DNA of 64,000 bases from Antitrichia curtipendula (taxonomy: Eukaryota; Streptophyta; Bryopsida; Hypnales; Leucodontaceae): contig OX579640.1 in NCBI GenBank assembly GCA_951230915.1, positions 20,294,981-20,358,980 on the forward strand, written 5' to 3'. This document shows, piece by piece, positions 1 through 12,400 of the stretch. A program made the translations under genes and the position numbers. Within the stretch, counting starts at the first letter, position 1; each line of letters begins with the position of its first letter. The notes beneath the pieces are model-generated. The model was not told the origin of the DNA. It made no database searches and saw only the letters and a list, made by a program, of their open reading frames with translations.

Positions 1-72
1 TAAAAGCAACAAAGCTCTCTTTGTTTCTAACTAATTTATGCAAATCAAGGGGCGCACCCCCTAAAACAAGTA

Positions 73-100
73 GTAAATGACTATAGATACAGTCATTTAC
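73..100. repeat. Short perfect inverted repeat downstream of the ParB-methyltransferase gene
   Basis: Arms GTAAATGACT (73-82) and AGTCATTTAC (91-100) are perfect 10-bp reverse complements around an 8-nt loop. It lies about 155 bp beyond the stop codon of the minus-strand gene, so it could fold in the 3' untranslated region. No function can be assigned. Confidence 0.5.
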
Positions 101-254
101 CACAATCAAAACCATAACAAGATATTGACAATACAAATTCAGATCTGAGGACCATGAGCTAGTAGCTATATTGGCATCATTTTTCAAATGCATAAAGGAA
201 AGAGTAGAAGATGGAGAAATAGATCAAACAAGAATGATCTATCTCAAAACAAGA

Positions 255-3200
255 TCACGTAGACGAAGAAGACATTGAGTGAGAATGAACACTGCTATCA
301 CTACTAGAGGTCTCCTCATCGGCTTCTTCAGCTTCCACATCTACAAATTCCAACACCCTAGGGTCTAAAGGAGTAGCCTTATTCCGTGTAGGGAGAAGGC
401 GCTGGGATGCAAATTGAACTGCTAACGCCTCGGCATAGGGGGGAAGTAGGTACGGTTGCTCCGGACTAGGAAAAAAACCGGGCGAAGAGTACAATGGCCA
501 GTGTTGCACCTCATTACTAATCATGCTGCATGGAAAAAAAAAGAGTTATAAATGTCTTAAGATAGGCCAAGGTGAAATGAACATGAACAAGTGCAAATTC
601 AAAAAGGACTTACTTACTGAATCGAGATTTCTTGATAATATGTTGAACCACGACCTCCTCTGCATCTGGATCGTCAGAGGCCAATGTCACAGGTGCAGGT
701 GTTACAGAAACAACATGAACTAGACGAATGAGAGGAGCCAACATTGCATCGAAGATGGCCTTGTCTTCTTCTAGGGCTATAATGTGCCTGTCTAGAAGCC
801 TGCAAGCGTGGATTGAGGCCCCTGAAACATGAACATTGAATTGAAATTAAAATTTGACTACATCAAGTGCAACAGCTTTGACATGTAATTTGCATCATTA
901 ACACGTGAAGGGTTGGTGCTACAATGTACCAGTTGAAGCCGTACAATCTAGAACCATGTCACCCGGGATAGATGACGCTTCAATGAACATGGCCATAAAT
1001 CGAGGGTCCTTCTCACGCGCCCCTCTCCACGGAGTACCCTTGTCCATGGCCATCGTTTCCGAGGTAGTGAAGTTTTGCATAATGTCGTCACGCTCAACAT
1101 CCACCCCGAGTGCAAGCAATGTCGGACAGGGCTGGAATGCAAACTTTGAAGGACCAACGTTCGGCAAGTTCCTCACAAACAACTAAATTCCGAAACGCAA
1201 CGTCTGCAAAACAAAACTGATCAATGTCACTTCAGCTCTTACTAGAATGTGAAAAATATTGAAGTGAAGCTAAGAACTTGGCACAAGAGGGGGACATTAC
1301 CGTCAATGAACGATCCAAGGGCGACGTTAAGTGCAAGCGATTTGCCCCCCACCATTCCTTCCGTAATTTGAAAGCATAGGGATCTGCATAGCTGCGGATG
1401 TCAGCTTGGGCTTGGGCCCTGTAAGGATAAATAATAAGTAGTGCCCCATCATCCTGTAAATGTCCATCGGCGAATTCAAAAAGAGATTCAAGCCAGGAAT
1501 CGGAGCGCTGATTCCACTTTGGAATCGCAGAAGGAGGCTTGGACACAGTAGGAACAAGTAGCCCTTCAGGCATGTCGGCGATGATGAGGTCCACCCGTGG
1601 TGACGTACTCCGAACTCCTTTGAAGGATCGATCTTTATCCACTGCGTGCTGCAATTAAGAGGAAATTCAGTATAATACACAAAAAGACAACAAGTGAGTG
1701 AAAATGACATTGTAGATGAGAGGAGAAGGCCGCACCTTTTCCATGAATTTTAGTATGTCATGGTAAAGCGGAGGCAGTGGATCAGCAAGAACTGCCGTTA
1801 GAGACGAGTTGCAAATGAATTCATCAATGGAGATGTCTGTGTCATTGACCAAGTCAATGACAGTGGGTCCACGAACTAAGCCCGCTTCCGTGAGTGCTAA
1901 TCGTTCCGATCCACGCTTCGAGCCTAGAAATGGATGTCTGCAATCGAGACCCCTGATCCACGACAGATGAACCGGCTATCGGTTGCTTTGGAGTCTGCTC
2001 CACATTCTTCTCCTTAGACGTCACCTTCACCTTCTCAGCAGTTTTGAACTTCTTCTTCGTCACTCGTTGAAGCGCCTTGTCGACTGCCTTGGAGTTCTTC
2101 ACGGCAATCTTCTTGTCGGCCTCCTCCCTCCTCTTCATTGCCTTTGCTCTAGCATCCTCGTCCAAGCCATTGAACTCGTCGTACTCAGGCACAAGTTCTT
2201 GGGAGTCAATGGAACGTTTCAATCTCTCCTCCGGTAGAGGTGTGAACTCAGGAGGGCAGTCCAAATACCATGCTCCGGACTTCAAGTGAGCACTTGTCCA
2301 CCACCGCAACTGTGAAGGAGAAAACATGCAGTGTTCGGTGGAAACGTCTAGCCATGTACTTAGAAATGGAGGCAGCTCGCGCTTCGCAATTGCTGCTTTT
2401 GGAAGCAGCTCGTACTTGAAGTACCTGACAAGGTAAATACTTCTCAGAGCTGTGATATAAACGAGATCCCTAGAAAACGAAATTTGATTGCATTTGAAAA
2501 TAATCAGTTCAAATAAAAATTTACCTGAATATTACTCGCTTGACCACGAGGTCAGAACCCTTGTGCTTCGAAAACAAATCAGACTTTTTGAAGACATCGT
2601 GGCCTCTTAAGTGAGAAAGGAATGAATGATCCCACAGTCGGATTCTCCAGCCCTCGATGTATTCAGCTAAAACCTCGGGTTCTTGAGGCGAGTCCATGGC
2701 CAAATCCAGATTATCCTTCTTGACGATATTGTCAAACATTTCTGTTGCTGCATCCTGTATCTGAACATTCAAGAGATGGAAGCGGTTTTAGGTAAGCATC
2801 AACATGCAAGTCAACTCCTGTAGAGAGATTTAAGTTACGAATTCAAATGATGTAGAGAACAATGGGAAGATCAAATACCAGTTGAAGTCACTCACCCCTG
2901 CGTACCAACACGCCTTGACTAAGAAGGCTTTTAAGTCATTTTCACCCACGGGCTTCATAGGAAATCGACGAGCCTCTCTAGTTTGGGTGGACAAGTTCCA
3001 CCAACGTAACCACATGATTTTGTGCTCTGACGATACATTGTAGGTAGCAATCATCTGCAACTTGTCGAGAGTCATCTCTGGGATAGTATTTGTACACCAG
3101 TGGCGCTCAATCTTCACAGAATCATTGGAAAAATTAGAATTACAAATACATTCAACAACATTGAGAAATTGAAAATCTGTCAGAATGAGAACTCACCTCA

Positions 3201-6200
3201 TCAAGCCACTCCTTCCCGAGACTTGGATTAGCCACAGCAATGAGCTTCCCCAACTTTTTGGTCAAGACAGCTGTCTTCTCTTTTGTTCCTAGTTTCATCG
3301 CATCCAGAACTCCATTCTCTGTCTGCTCCTCCACTGGCGTGTCTTCCTTATACAACCTCACTGCAATATCTGCTGCGGCAACTATTTCATACTGAAACGG
3401 AAAATGGATAAGACAAGTGAGATAAGAAAACAATGAGAACTGAAGAATATATGTAACTGAAGTCTACTTCAAGAGGAACAGTGACACTTACACGATAAAT
3501 GAATGCCGTAAACACCTCTAACGACATGCTATACCATGACTTCCTCAAATTCTGAGTGCATTGTAACATCTCAGAGGCACTCAAGTGATCGGCGAACTTA
3601 TCCAAGGGCATGACTCCGTATTTACGGACCCGGTACAAGGTGTGCACCAAGCTTGTCCGGATAAATGAATTCTCAGTGTGTCTGTAATTACAAATCAAAC
3701 AATTCGTCAGAATCCCTTTGCTCATAGGAAAACATGACAAAAGAGTCACAAAATAGGAGGAGAGAGTTGTGCACGTACTTATTTATGTCGTGCATAACAT
3801 GCATGACTTCTCCAATCCGCCCCTTCGTCTCTAATAATATAGAGTCAACGGAAACATGCCAATCTCGGTCATTATCATGGTGAAGAGAAATATATGATGA
3901 CCAAGCCAGAAGCCGATGGTTACCATCGCATACAAAGAACTTAGAGTTCTGGAGATGCTTCAACTCCGGCGTAGAACTCAAAATTCCATTAAAAACATCA
4001 TTCTCTTCATTCCAAAGAGGTCCCCATGCAACCTTCTCACTCTCTTTGACGTGCTCCTCCTCCCCCTGTTCATTTGTAATTGAAACATAGAAGACGGCCG
4101 ACCCATCCCTGTACCCAAAGACAAATTCTTCAGCTAGCCTAGTCAAGTCAGACTTCAATGCTGGTCTAACCATAGGCATCGCAGACAGGCGACACAATGG
4201 AATTCAGAGTCGAGATACGGAATGGGGCTTCATTCGGAGACTTGAGATGGACGACACCGAATTCACTTTCTGGGATCTACGTAGAGCATCCTCCGAAGTG
4301 AAGTCATCCACAAGTTCTAAATCATCGGCCTCGGATCCGTCCTCTTCCATGTCTTCAACCATTGATATATCTGGCTGATCAGGAACAGGCGATTCAGCAT
4401 TCTCAGGTTCCATGTCCACCTCAGGATCAGGAGTAGCCTAGAGCAAAACCTGGAAAACAGTACAGCAATCAAAGTTAATGTGGTCCGCGATATCACAAAA
4501 TATTGGATCTTGTTCGGGGATCAAGGTGGGAGCTCTCGGCGCCGAGAGGGCACAATCACGAGCTAGGACCTGATACACAAGACGAAATGGCGAGCGGGAC
4601 GAATCCGAAAAAATATTCCAACACCCGATCACCCGTCCCAGTGGGATCACGTCGGGGGAGCAGGCTGGCTGCTCTCGGCGCCGAGAGGGACCAGTCACGA
4701 TCTGGGACCTGATACGCAAGACGAAACGAAAGGCGGGACGAATCCAAAAAAATGTTCCAACACCCGATCACCAGTCCCAGTGGGATCACGTCGGGGGAGC
4801 AGGCTGGCTGCTCTCGGCGCCGAGAGGGACCAGTCACGATCTGGGACCTGATACACAAGATGAAATGAAAGGCAGGACGACTCCAAAAAAATGTTCCAAC
4901 ACCCAATCACCCGTCCCAATGGGATCACGTCGGGAGAGCAGGCTGGCTGCTCTCGGCGCCGAGAGGGACCAATCATGATCTGGGACCTGATACACAAGAC
5001 GAAATGAAAGGCGGGACGACTCCAAAAAAATGTTCCAACACCCGATCACCCGTCCTAGTGGGATCACGTCGGGGGAGCAGGCTGGCTGCTCTCGGCGCCG
5101 AGAGGGACTAGTCACGATCTGGGACCTGATACGCAAGACGAAACGAAAGGCGGGACGACTCCAAAAAAATGTTCCAAGACCCGATCACCCATCCCAGTGG
5201 GATCACATCGGGGGAGCAGGCTTGGTGCTCTCGGCGCCGAGAGGGACCAGTCACGATTTGGGACCTGATACGCAAGACGAAACGAAAGGCGGGACGACTC
5301 CAAAAAAATGTTCCAACACCCGATCACCCATCCCAGTGGGATCACATCGGGGGAGCAGGCTTGGTGCTCTCGGCGCCGAGAGGGACCAGTCACGATCTGG
5401 GACCTGATACGCAAGACGAAACGAAAGGCGGGACGACTCCAAAAAAATGTTCCAACACCCGATCACCCATCCCAGTGGGATCACGTCGAGGAAGCAAGCT
5501 GGCTGCTCTCGGCGCCGAGAGGGACTAGTCACGATCTGGGACCTAATACGCAAGACGAAATGAAAGGCGGGACGAATCCAAAAAAATGTTCTTACACCCG
5601 ATCACCCGTCCCAGTGGGATCACGTCAAGAGAGCAGGCTCGATGCTCTCGGCGCCGAAAGGGCACAATCACGAGCTAGGACCTGATACACAAGACGAAAC
5701 GACGAGCGGGATGAAACCGAAAAAATATTCCAACACCCGATCATCCGTCCCAGTGTGATCACATCAGAGGAGCAGGCTCGGTGCTCTCGGCGCCGAGAAG
5801 GACTAGTCACGATCTGGGACCTGATACACAAGATGAAATGAAAGGTGGGACGACTCCAAAAAAATGTTCCAACACCCGATCACCCATCCCAGTGGGATCA
5901 CGTCGGGGGAGCAAGCTAGCTGCTCTCGGCGCCGAGAGGGACCAATCACGATCTGGGACCTGATACACAAGATGAAATGAAAGGCGGGACGACTCCAAAA
6001 AAATGTTCCAACACCCGATCACCCATCCCAGTGGGATCACGTCGGGGAAGCAAGCTGGCTGCTCTCGGCGCCGAGAGGGACTAGTCACGATCTGGGACCT
6101 AATACGCAAGACGAAATGAAAGGCGGGACGAATCCAAAAAAATGTTCTTACACCCGATCACCCGTCCCAGTGGGATCACGTCAAGAGAGCAGGCTCGATG

Positions 6201-8008
6201 CTCTCGGCGCCGAAAGGGCACAATCACGAGCTAGGACCTGATACACAAGACGAAACGACGAGCGGGATGAAACCGAAAAAATATTCCAACACCCGATCAT
6301 CCGTCCCAGTGGGATCACATCAGGGGAGCAGGCTGGCTGCTCTCGGCGCCGAGAGGGACCAGTCACGATCTGGGACCTGATACACAAGATGAAATGAAAG
6401 GCAGGACGACTCCAAAAAAATGTTCCAACACCCGATCACCCGTCCCAATGGGATCACGTCGGGAGAGCAGGCTGGCTGCTCTCGGCGCCGAGAGGGACCA
6501 ATCATGATCTGGGACCTGATACACAAGACGAAATGAAAGGCGGGACGACTCCAAAAAAATGTTCCAACACTCGATCACCCATCCCAGTGGGATCACGTCG
6601 GGGGAGCAAGCTAGCTGCTCTCGGCGCCGAGAGGGACCAATCACGATCTGGGACCTGATACACAAGATGAAATGAAAGGCGGGACGACTCCAGAAAAATG
6701 TTCCAACACTCGATCACCCATCCCAGTGGGATCACGTCGGGGGAGCAGGCTGGCTGCTCTCGGCGCCGAGAGGGCACAATCACGAGCTAGGACCTGATAC
6801 ACAAGACGAAACGACGAGCGGGACGAAACCGAAAAAATATTCCAACACCCGATCATCCGTCCCAGTGGGATCACATCGGGGGAGCAGGCTCGGTGCTCTC
6901 GGCACCGAGAGGGACCAGTCACGATCTGGGACCTGATACGCAAGATGAAATGAAAGGCAGGACGACTCCAAAAAAATGTTCCAACACCCGATCACCCGTC
7001 CCAGTAGGATCACGTCGGGGGAGCAGGCTGGCTGCTCTCGGCGCCGAGAGGGACCAATCATGATCTGGGACTTGATACGCAAGACGAAACGAAAGGCGGG
7101 ACGACTCCAAAAAAATGTTCCAACACCCGATCACCCGTCCTAGTGGGATCACGTCGGGGGAGCAGGCTGGCTGCTCTCGGCGCCGAGAGGGCACAATCAC
7201 GAGCTAGGACCTAATACACAAGACGAAACGACGAGCGGGACGAAACCAAAAAAATGTTCTTACACCCGATCACCCGTCCCAGTGGGATCACGTCGGGGGA
7301 GCAGGCTGGCTGCTCTCGATGCCGAGAGGGACCAGTCACGATCTGGGACCTGATACGCAAGACGAAACGAAAGGCGGGACGACTCCAAAAAAATGTTCCA
7401 ACACCCGATCACCCGTCCTAGTGGGATCACGTCGGGGGAGCAGGCTGGCTGCTCTCGGCGCCGAGAGGGACTAGTCACGATCTAGGACCTGATACGCAAG
7501 ACGAAACGAAAGGCGGGACGACTCCAAAAAAATGTTCCAACACCCGATCACCCGTCCCAGTGGGATCACGTCGGGAAAGCAAGCTGGCTGCTCTCGGCGC
7601 CGAGAGGGACTAGTCACGATCTGGGACCTGATACGCAAGACGAAATGAAAGGCGGGACGAATCCAAAAAAATGTTCCAACACCCGATCACCCATCCCAGT
7701 GGGATCACGTCGGGAGAGCAGGCTCGGTGCTCTCGGTGCCGAGAGGGACTAGTCACGATCTGGGACCTGATACGCAAGACGAAATGAAAGGCGGGACGAA
7801 TCCAAAAAAATGTCACCTTGTTGCCCTGGACTGTCAGGGTTTCTCCGGCGTTGCTCGCAGGCTCGGCCCGATGCGTTTTCTGGGGACTGCTTTTGTCTCC
7901 CACCCCTTCGTCGTTCTCGCGGCCGCCATCCCGCTCGTTGTTGATGCGATCTCCATCACGGCTGCGTCGTCTTGGAGCTGCATTCCTGGTCGCTGGCTTC
8001 CGCACCAT
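255..8008 (-). CDS. ParB/sulfiredoxin-like domain fused to a DNA amino-methyltransferase fold, 13-exon gene
   Basis: Exon model, minus strand: 8008-7817, 4437-4281, 4160-3779, 3681-3492, 3391-3197, 3111-2896, 2760-2525, 2424-1973, 1923-1736, 1648-1301, 1182-930, 821-614, 525-255. All junctions are GT-AG, phases agree, and the total is 1,095 codons plus stop. The product begins with a basic, then an acidic tail. Exon 3 has the ParB/Srx signature FFVCDGNHRLLAW. A Lys-rich stretch lies in exon 8. Exon 10 has VDLIIADMPEG at the position of the methyltransferase catalytic (D/N)PPY motif. Exons 11-12 give MVLDCTASTGG, then RHIIALEEDKAIF, matching the AdoMet-binding motif and its acidic ribose contact. 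Catalytic motif before AdoMet motif is the order of permuted N6-adenine/N4-cytosine enzymes. ParB-methylase fusions are known in phages and mobile bacterial elements. The protein ends in a Ser/Asp-rich tail. Weak points: the introns at 4280-4161 (bypassing a TGA) and 1972-1924 (only 49 nt) are inferred from frame, so one could be a real lesion. Confidence 0.68.
4510..7812. repeat. 24-copy 139-bp tandem array with a 16-bp palindrome per copy, inside intron 1
   Basis: The palindrome CTCTCGGCGCCGAGAG recurs at 4533, 4672, 4811 and on to 7730 at exactly 139-bp steps: 24 copies, 23 intervals and no net indel. Eighteen copies are perfect. Six have single or double changes (5645, 5784, 6201, 6896, 7313, 7730). 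Two sequence types alternate, one with GACTCC before an A-run and one with GAAACCG. A 556-bp block (four units) at 5526 recurs at 6082. Because 139 is not a multiple of three, the roughly 100-codon open frames crossing the array are not real genes. The array fills intron 1 (7816-4438) of the ParB-methyltransferase gene. The 5' splice donor of that intron sits in the edge of the last unit. The units are far richer in CpG than the surrounding DNA. Confidence 0.95.
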
Positions 8009-9494
8009 TGTTTCGATCTATTGAGGAAGTGAGAAAGGATGAGCAAAACTGATGCTGAGGTAGCGGGAACTCGCAAAACACTAAACCCTAAACTCTAAGA
8101 ACTACCTCCATAAAAGTGAACCAGACACGCACCGAGCTCCGTTTCGTTCGTCTTTTCCCACGGACCTCTTAGAATTAGGTTTCCCAGAAAGTTCTTTGTG
8201 CATGAAGACTATCCCGGTTCTAAGAACATCAGCTTATAGAACAAGACAATGGAACGCTGCTTAATCCCGATTCTATGAATTGCGAGACAATGTGTGATTG
8301 TTAGAATTGACCCAAGTTATAAAATTTGGAACAATGCTAGGGGTATCTTTTTCCTAATGTAGGTATCATCGAATCTGTATTCAAGGGTCACTTTCAACAT
8401 TGCATGATAATGATCATGTAGGAAACGCTTGGTTGATTTCTAGTTCTAGAAGTAAATGTAATTCAAAAAGCAAATTATGATCATGCAATCATGCGGGACT
8501 TACAGAATGATCGCTGGAGGTTTTGGGTGCTTTATTGTCTTCGATGCAGGATGTCCCACATAGCAGGGCCACTCTCTTCTTGGTCTCAGTACTTTGCCTT
8601 CTCAATCGTGCACGGGTTAACTCCTTTCGTGATGAGAAATGGGACCTTCCTCTCTTTTTGGATTTCCTCGCTTTACTCAATAAACCACGGTCGGGTATGT
8701 GTTGTGCTAAAGGCATGAGACTAATAGTTCATATTACTTTCAGAAGGTAATGACCCTTCCAAAATCCTCTAACTAAGATGTCCATACATATCCTAATGAC
8801 CCATTTGAAACTCCTACTCTCCTTTTGTAATTTCATTTAGACTCAGCGCCTCTGAACAGTATACCACAACTGTGAACCTGAACTTCGGCAACCACAACTG
8901 AGTTCACATATTATATCTAATACTTGTTTGTCAGTTGGTAGTGACGGCCAGTTCCAAGAGCTGTTGAAATCAGTCACCCTAGATTTAGCCCGTTTTCAAA
9001 ATCTTCCTGTCATCATATATATAGGTCAGCTACATTTTTTATGATTTTATGGGACAACTCTGCAATGACGCCGTGATGTATCATGGGATGGGGGGGAAAG
9101 GTCCTATGCCTGCGTTCTGATAGCAAAGTAGGAGGTGTCTACGTGGACTCCTCTCTACGTGTATCCCAAATCTACAGACATGTCACATGGTCCTTGAATT
9201 TTGAATTACTCTCATTTATGAATTAGGTTAGATATTGTCTCGCTTTAAGAGTACTCACTCCTAGTATACATTTGGGCGGCGATTTTAGACATCCAAATTG
9301 GGGGCTAGTGATAGTACTGCATCATTATACGCAATGAAGACACATTATTCCTATCTTTTGAAGTTCCCGTTGTAAGACAAGTACATGCTCGCATATTTTC
9401 TACGTCTGGATCACTTCATTCAGTAGGAGTTTTTGTTTTCTATGGTTGCTGTAAAAGTGTTCTCATTTCAAGTGTGTTCAAGTTTGCTTCGTCA
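8009..9494. promoter_or_regulatory. Shared 1.5-kb interval between two divergent genes, probable bidirectional promoter
   Basis: This stretch separates the start codons of the minus-strand ParB-methyltransferase gene and the plus-strand transposase gene. A telo-box-like AAACCCTAA lies at 8083-8091, about 75 bp upstream of the minus-strand start. A TATA-like ATATATATAGG lies near 9015, upstream of the plus-strand gene. No convincing coding sequence is present. Promoter function is inferred from gene arrangement only. Confidence 0.45.
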
Positions 9495-12400
9495 ATGGCC
9501 ACCATTAGAGTGGATGGCCATGAAATTCCATTAGTTCTGCCTTTAGGAGAAGGAGGGTATGCTATAGTGTCTTTTCACCTCCTTTATGTTCGTTTCGGAT
9601 TTCTCCAATCTAGTATTTATGTTGAGGAGGAAGTCATGTCTGATTTGGGGCACTTAATAGAGTCCATCCATATGCCAAAGTTAATTCTAGAGGACGGTCA
9701 TTGCTGGCACCTCCGTCGAGGGCGTTATAGGGTATATGGTTTGCCTTCTATCATGCGGGATACTTCCACTGAGAGATTGCCACGGGAGTCAGACCACTCC
9801 ACTGTTAACATGCCGTTTGTAGGCCAAAATATAGGAACTTCTGTGGACAGTGATTGCTTTACAATTGCTACGACTCCGATTCAACTTGTCCGAGTGAAGC
9901 TAGAAGTTAATGTCCCTGTGATAGATTTATCTAGTGAGTCGGAGGGAGAGTTGCCTAGTCAACCAGGTCTTGCAACAACGCTTCCTAGACGTGTCTGTAG
10001 TGACGTACAGGAAACAACATCCGGTAGGTACTCCACGCCTACTACTAGTCCTGCTTTGTCCACTCACTCAAGACCACCAACTCACCCAAATATTTCAGTC
10101 GGGCACAGTATCGTTGGGTGCCTTCACAAACTAGCATCTATTCGCGGATCTAGGAACGAGGTTGCTGCATTAGATTATGATTTGCTCGACCATCAGAAAG
10201 TACAGTACCTTCCTGCAGACTTTGATGGAAACGTAGTATTCGAGTTGCCTTCTCTTCGTGCTCCGTCTTCATCATCCGCTGCTGGGAACTTATAGGGTAT
10301 GGATAAATGATACGATGGGCATACATGGTATCAGACCATTACATCCAATATCCATAATCAGGATAGCTTGAAATTCCGAAAATCATCTTGTACAGGTCAT
10401 TTGATTTGTAACAATTCCGATTGTGACTATTTCAGGCGATCTTCCAAGCGGAATGAGATTGAATGGTGTGGATATACTCCTACTCCTTTCTATGTTGGTG
10501 CACTCTCTCCAAAGGATTCTACTGTTCTATGCAAAATATGCAAAAGTTCACCCCACTGCGTCAGTACTTGTGATGCTAGAGTTTATTACGTTTATAGTGA
10601 TACTCCAGGGATGACGAGAGCGTGCATCCATTTGGGTAATCACATGCATCCTGTTGCTTCTGGAACCTGTAGAGAGTCGTTAGACACCATTTCGGAGCTC
10701 ATTGCAGGTGAAGTCTTAAAAACCCCTAGTGCCACTAACTCAGCCATAGCCCTTGCAGCTAGTAAACAATTTCTGGATAACTACCTCATACACAACGGTG
10801 AAGGTCCAAAGGAGTTGCTGCGGGGGAAGTCGCTGGAAGATGTCATGGATAGGTTCCAGATCCTTAGTTCCCCGAACATCCGTAACACTATTTCTTCATT
10901 TCGTAGCACTGGAAAAGGTGGGGTCATAGATAGCATTATGAATATGAAACGAAATCTAAAGTTTGAATACATTCATGAGAGCATTTTTCCTGGACAGGGA
11001 AAAGAAAAAGTGTACTTGTTTAAGATGTTGGTCGATGGACCTGGTAGTGGGGTAGACTTGGTGAAGCGTATGCAAGTGGGAGGAGATTTGGAGAACGCGT
11101 GGCTCATGTTTGATCACGTAAAACGAGTAAAGGATTGGACCACCATGGCCTGCCATGTCTATGACACAGGATGTAGAAAGGTCATGACAATCGCCGTTTG
11201 TGACATGCAATTTGAAGATACTGAGATCCAGTGCATTATGTGGAGGTTACTAAATGATGTTATGAGACGCAACGGCGTAGTGAATACAAACTTCAAGGGC
11301 TTCATGGCAGATAGCGCGCAAGCAAATTGGAATGTTGTTCGAACTGTATACGGCACGGGGAACCCCAAAATGGAGATGGTCAATCGCGAACGAACATGTC
11401 TTCTGCATTGGAGTACTTCGTTGCACCGGCATACCCAGAAGCTCATCAAACCGGATATGCAACACCAACATATACGTCTATGCAAGCAATATAAAGACTC
11501 AATCACTATAGAGGAAGCTGCGATAAGGTATTTGGCCATTTGATCTTGGTGGTTATCATCCAGGGCAGCCTCAGAAGATGCTCTGCGTGAATCGGAGTTG
11601 TGGCTCGCTTTTTGGCACTTCCGATATCGCCAATGGGGAGGCTTTATGCAAATGGTATGTTTAGATCCCTCCTTCAGTTCTGTTGCTTTTGTTCTTTTGC
11701 ACTATCACTTTGAGATGGCTTTCTCTGCTACGAAATTATTATTACGGAAAACTATGATTGTGATCAAACCGGTAATAGGATGCCATACCTCTCGGAGCCG
11801 AGAGGTGCCTTCACAGCCTGCTGACGAGATCAAAATCATAAATGCTTTGCCATACCTACGCAAGTTGAAGTCTGAGTCTTTTCAGCCTTAACAATTGTAG
11901 GACTAACAAGAATATTTCTTTTGCAGGGACTGAGTGTTGAGGAAATTGCTGACATGCCATCATGCAACTTATCAGAAACAGTCCACAACAAATGGTTGCA
12001 GCAGTCGAGTAATTGCGGTAATGACTTGTTCGCCGCCACCTGTGATGATTGCATTCGAGCCTTCATGCAAATGACAAATTACCGGTCTTTCTTGAACGGC
12101 ACAACGTCAAGGTCGGGTCCATCAAAAGAGGAGCTAAAGTTAAGAGGTGCTAGACGCAGCGGCAACCCTAAGAAGATCGCGGAGGCGTTGAATGTCATTC
12201 CTGGAGCAGCTGAGGTTGCAATGCGTGTTCCGCACTTGGAGGGTGAAGAGGTATTTGGCAGCAGTAAGCGCAAACTAGACCTCCCTATTGGGTCGGATGG
12301 TGATTCCCATTGGCCGGACAAGGTGAACTTCTCTCAGCCAAGAGTCATGACTCGGTCTACACGCACACCCACGGAGTCTATCAAGGATAGGAACGAAGTG

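Noticed and set aside
4533..7745. CRISPR array
   Set aside because: There are no distinct repeat and spacer parts: the full 139-bp unit is conserved, and the context is a eukaryotic intron.
4438..7816. Roughly 100-codon open frames on the minus strand repeated across the array (MRIRSQIV...-like)
   Set aside because: They recur every 139 bp, which shifts frame each unit, and differ only as the satellite differs. They are by-products of the repeat, not proteins.
8489..8750. Overlapping 75-codon frames on both strands in the divergent promoter region
   Set aside because: No family resemblance, and both strands are open in shifted frames.
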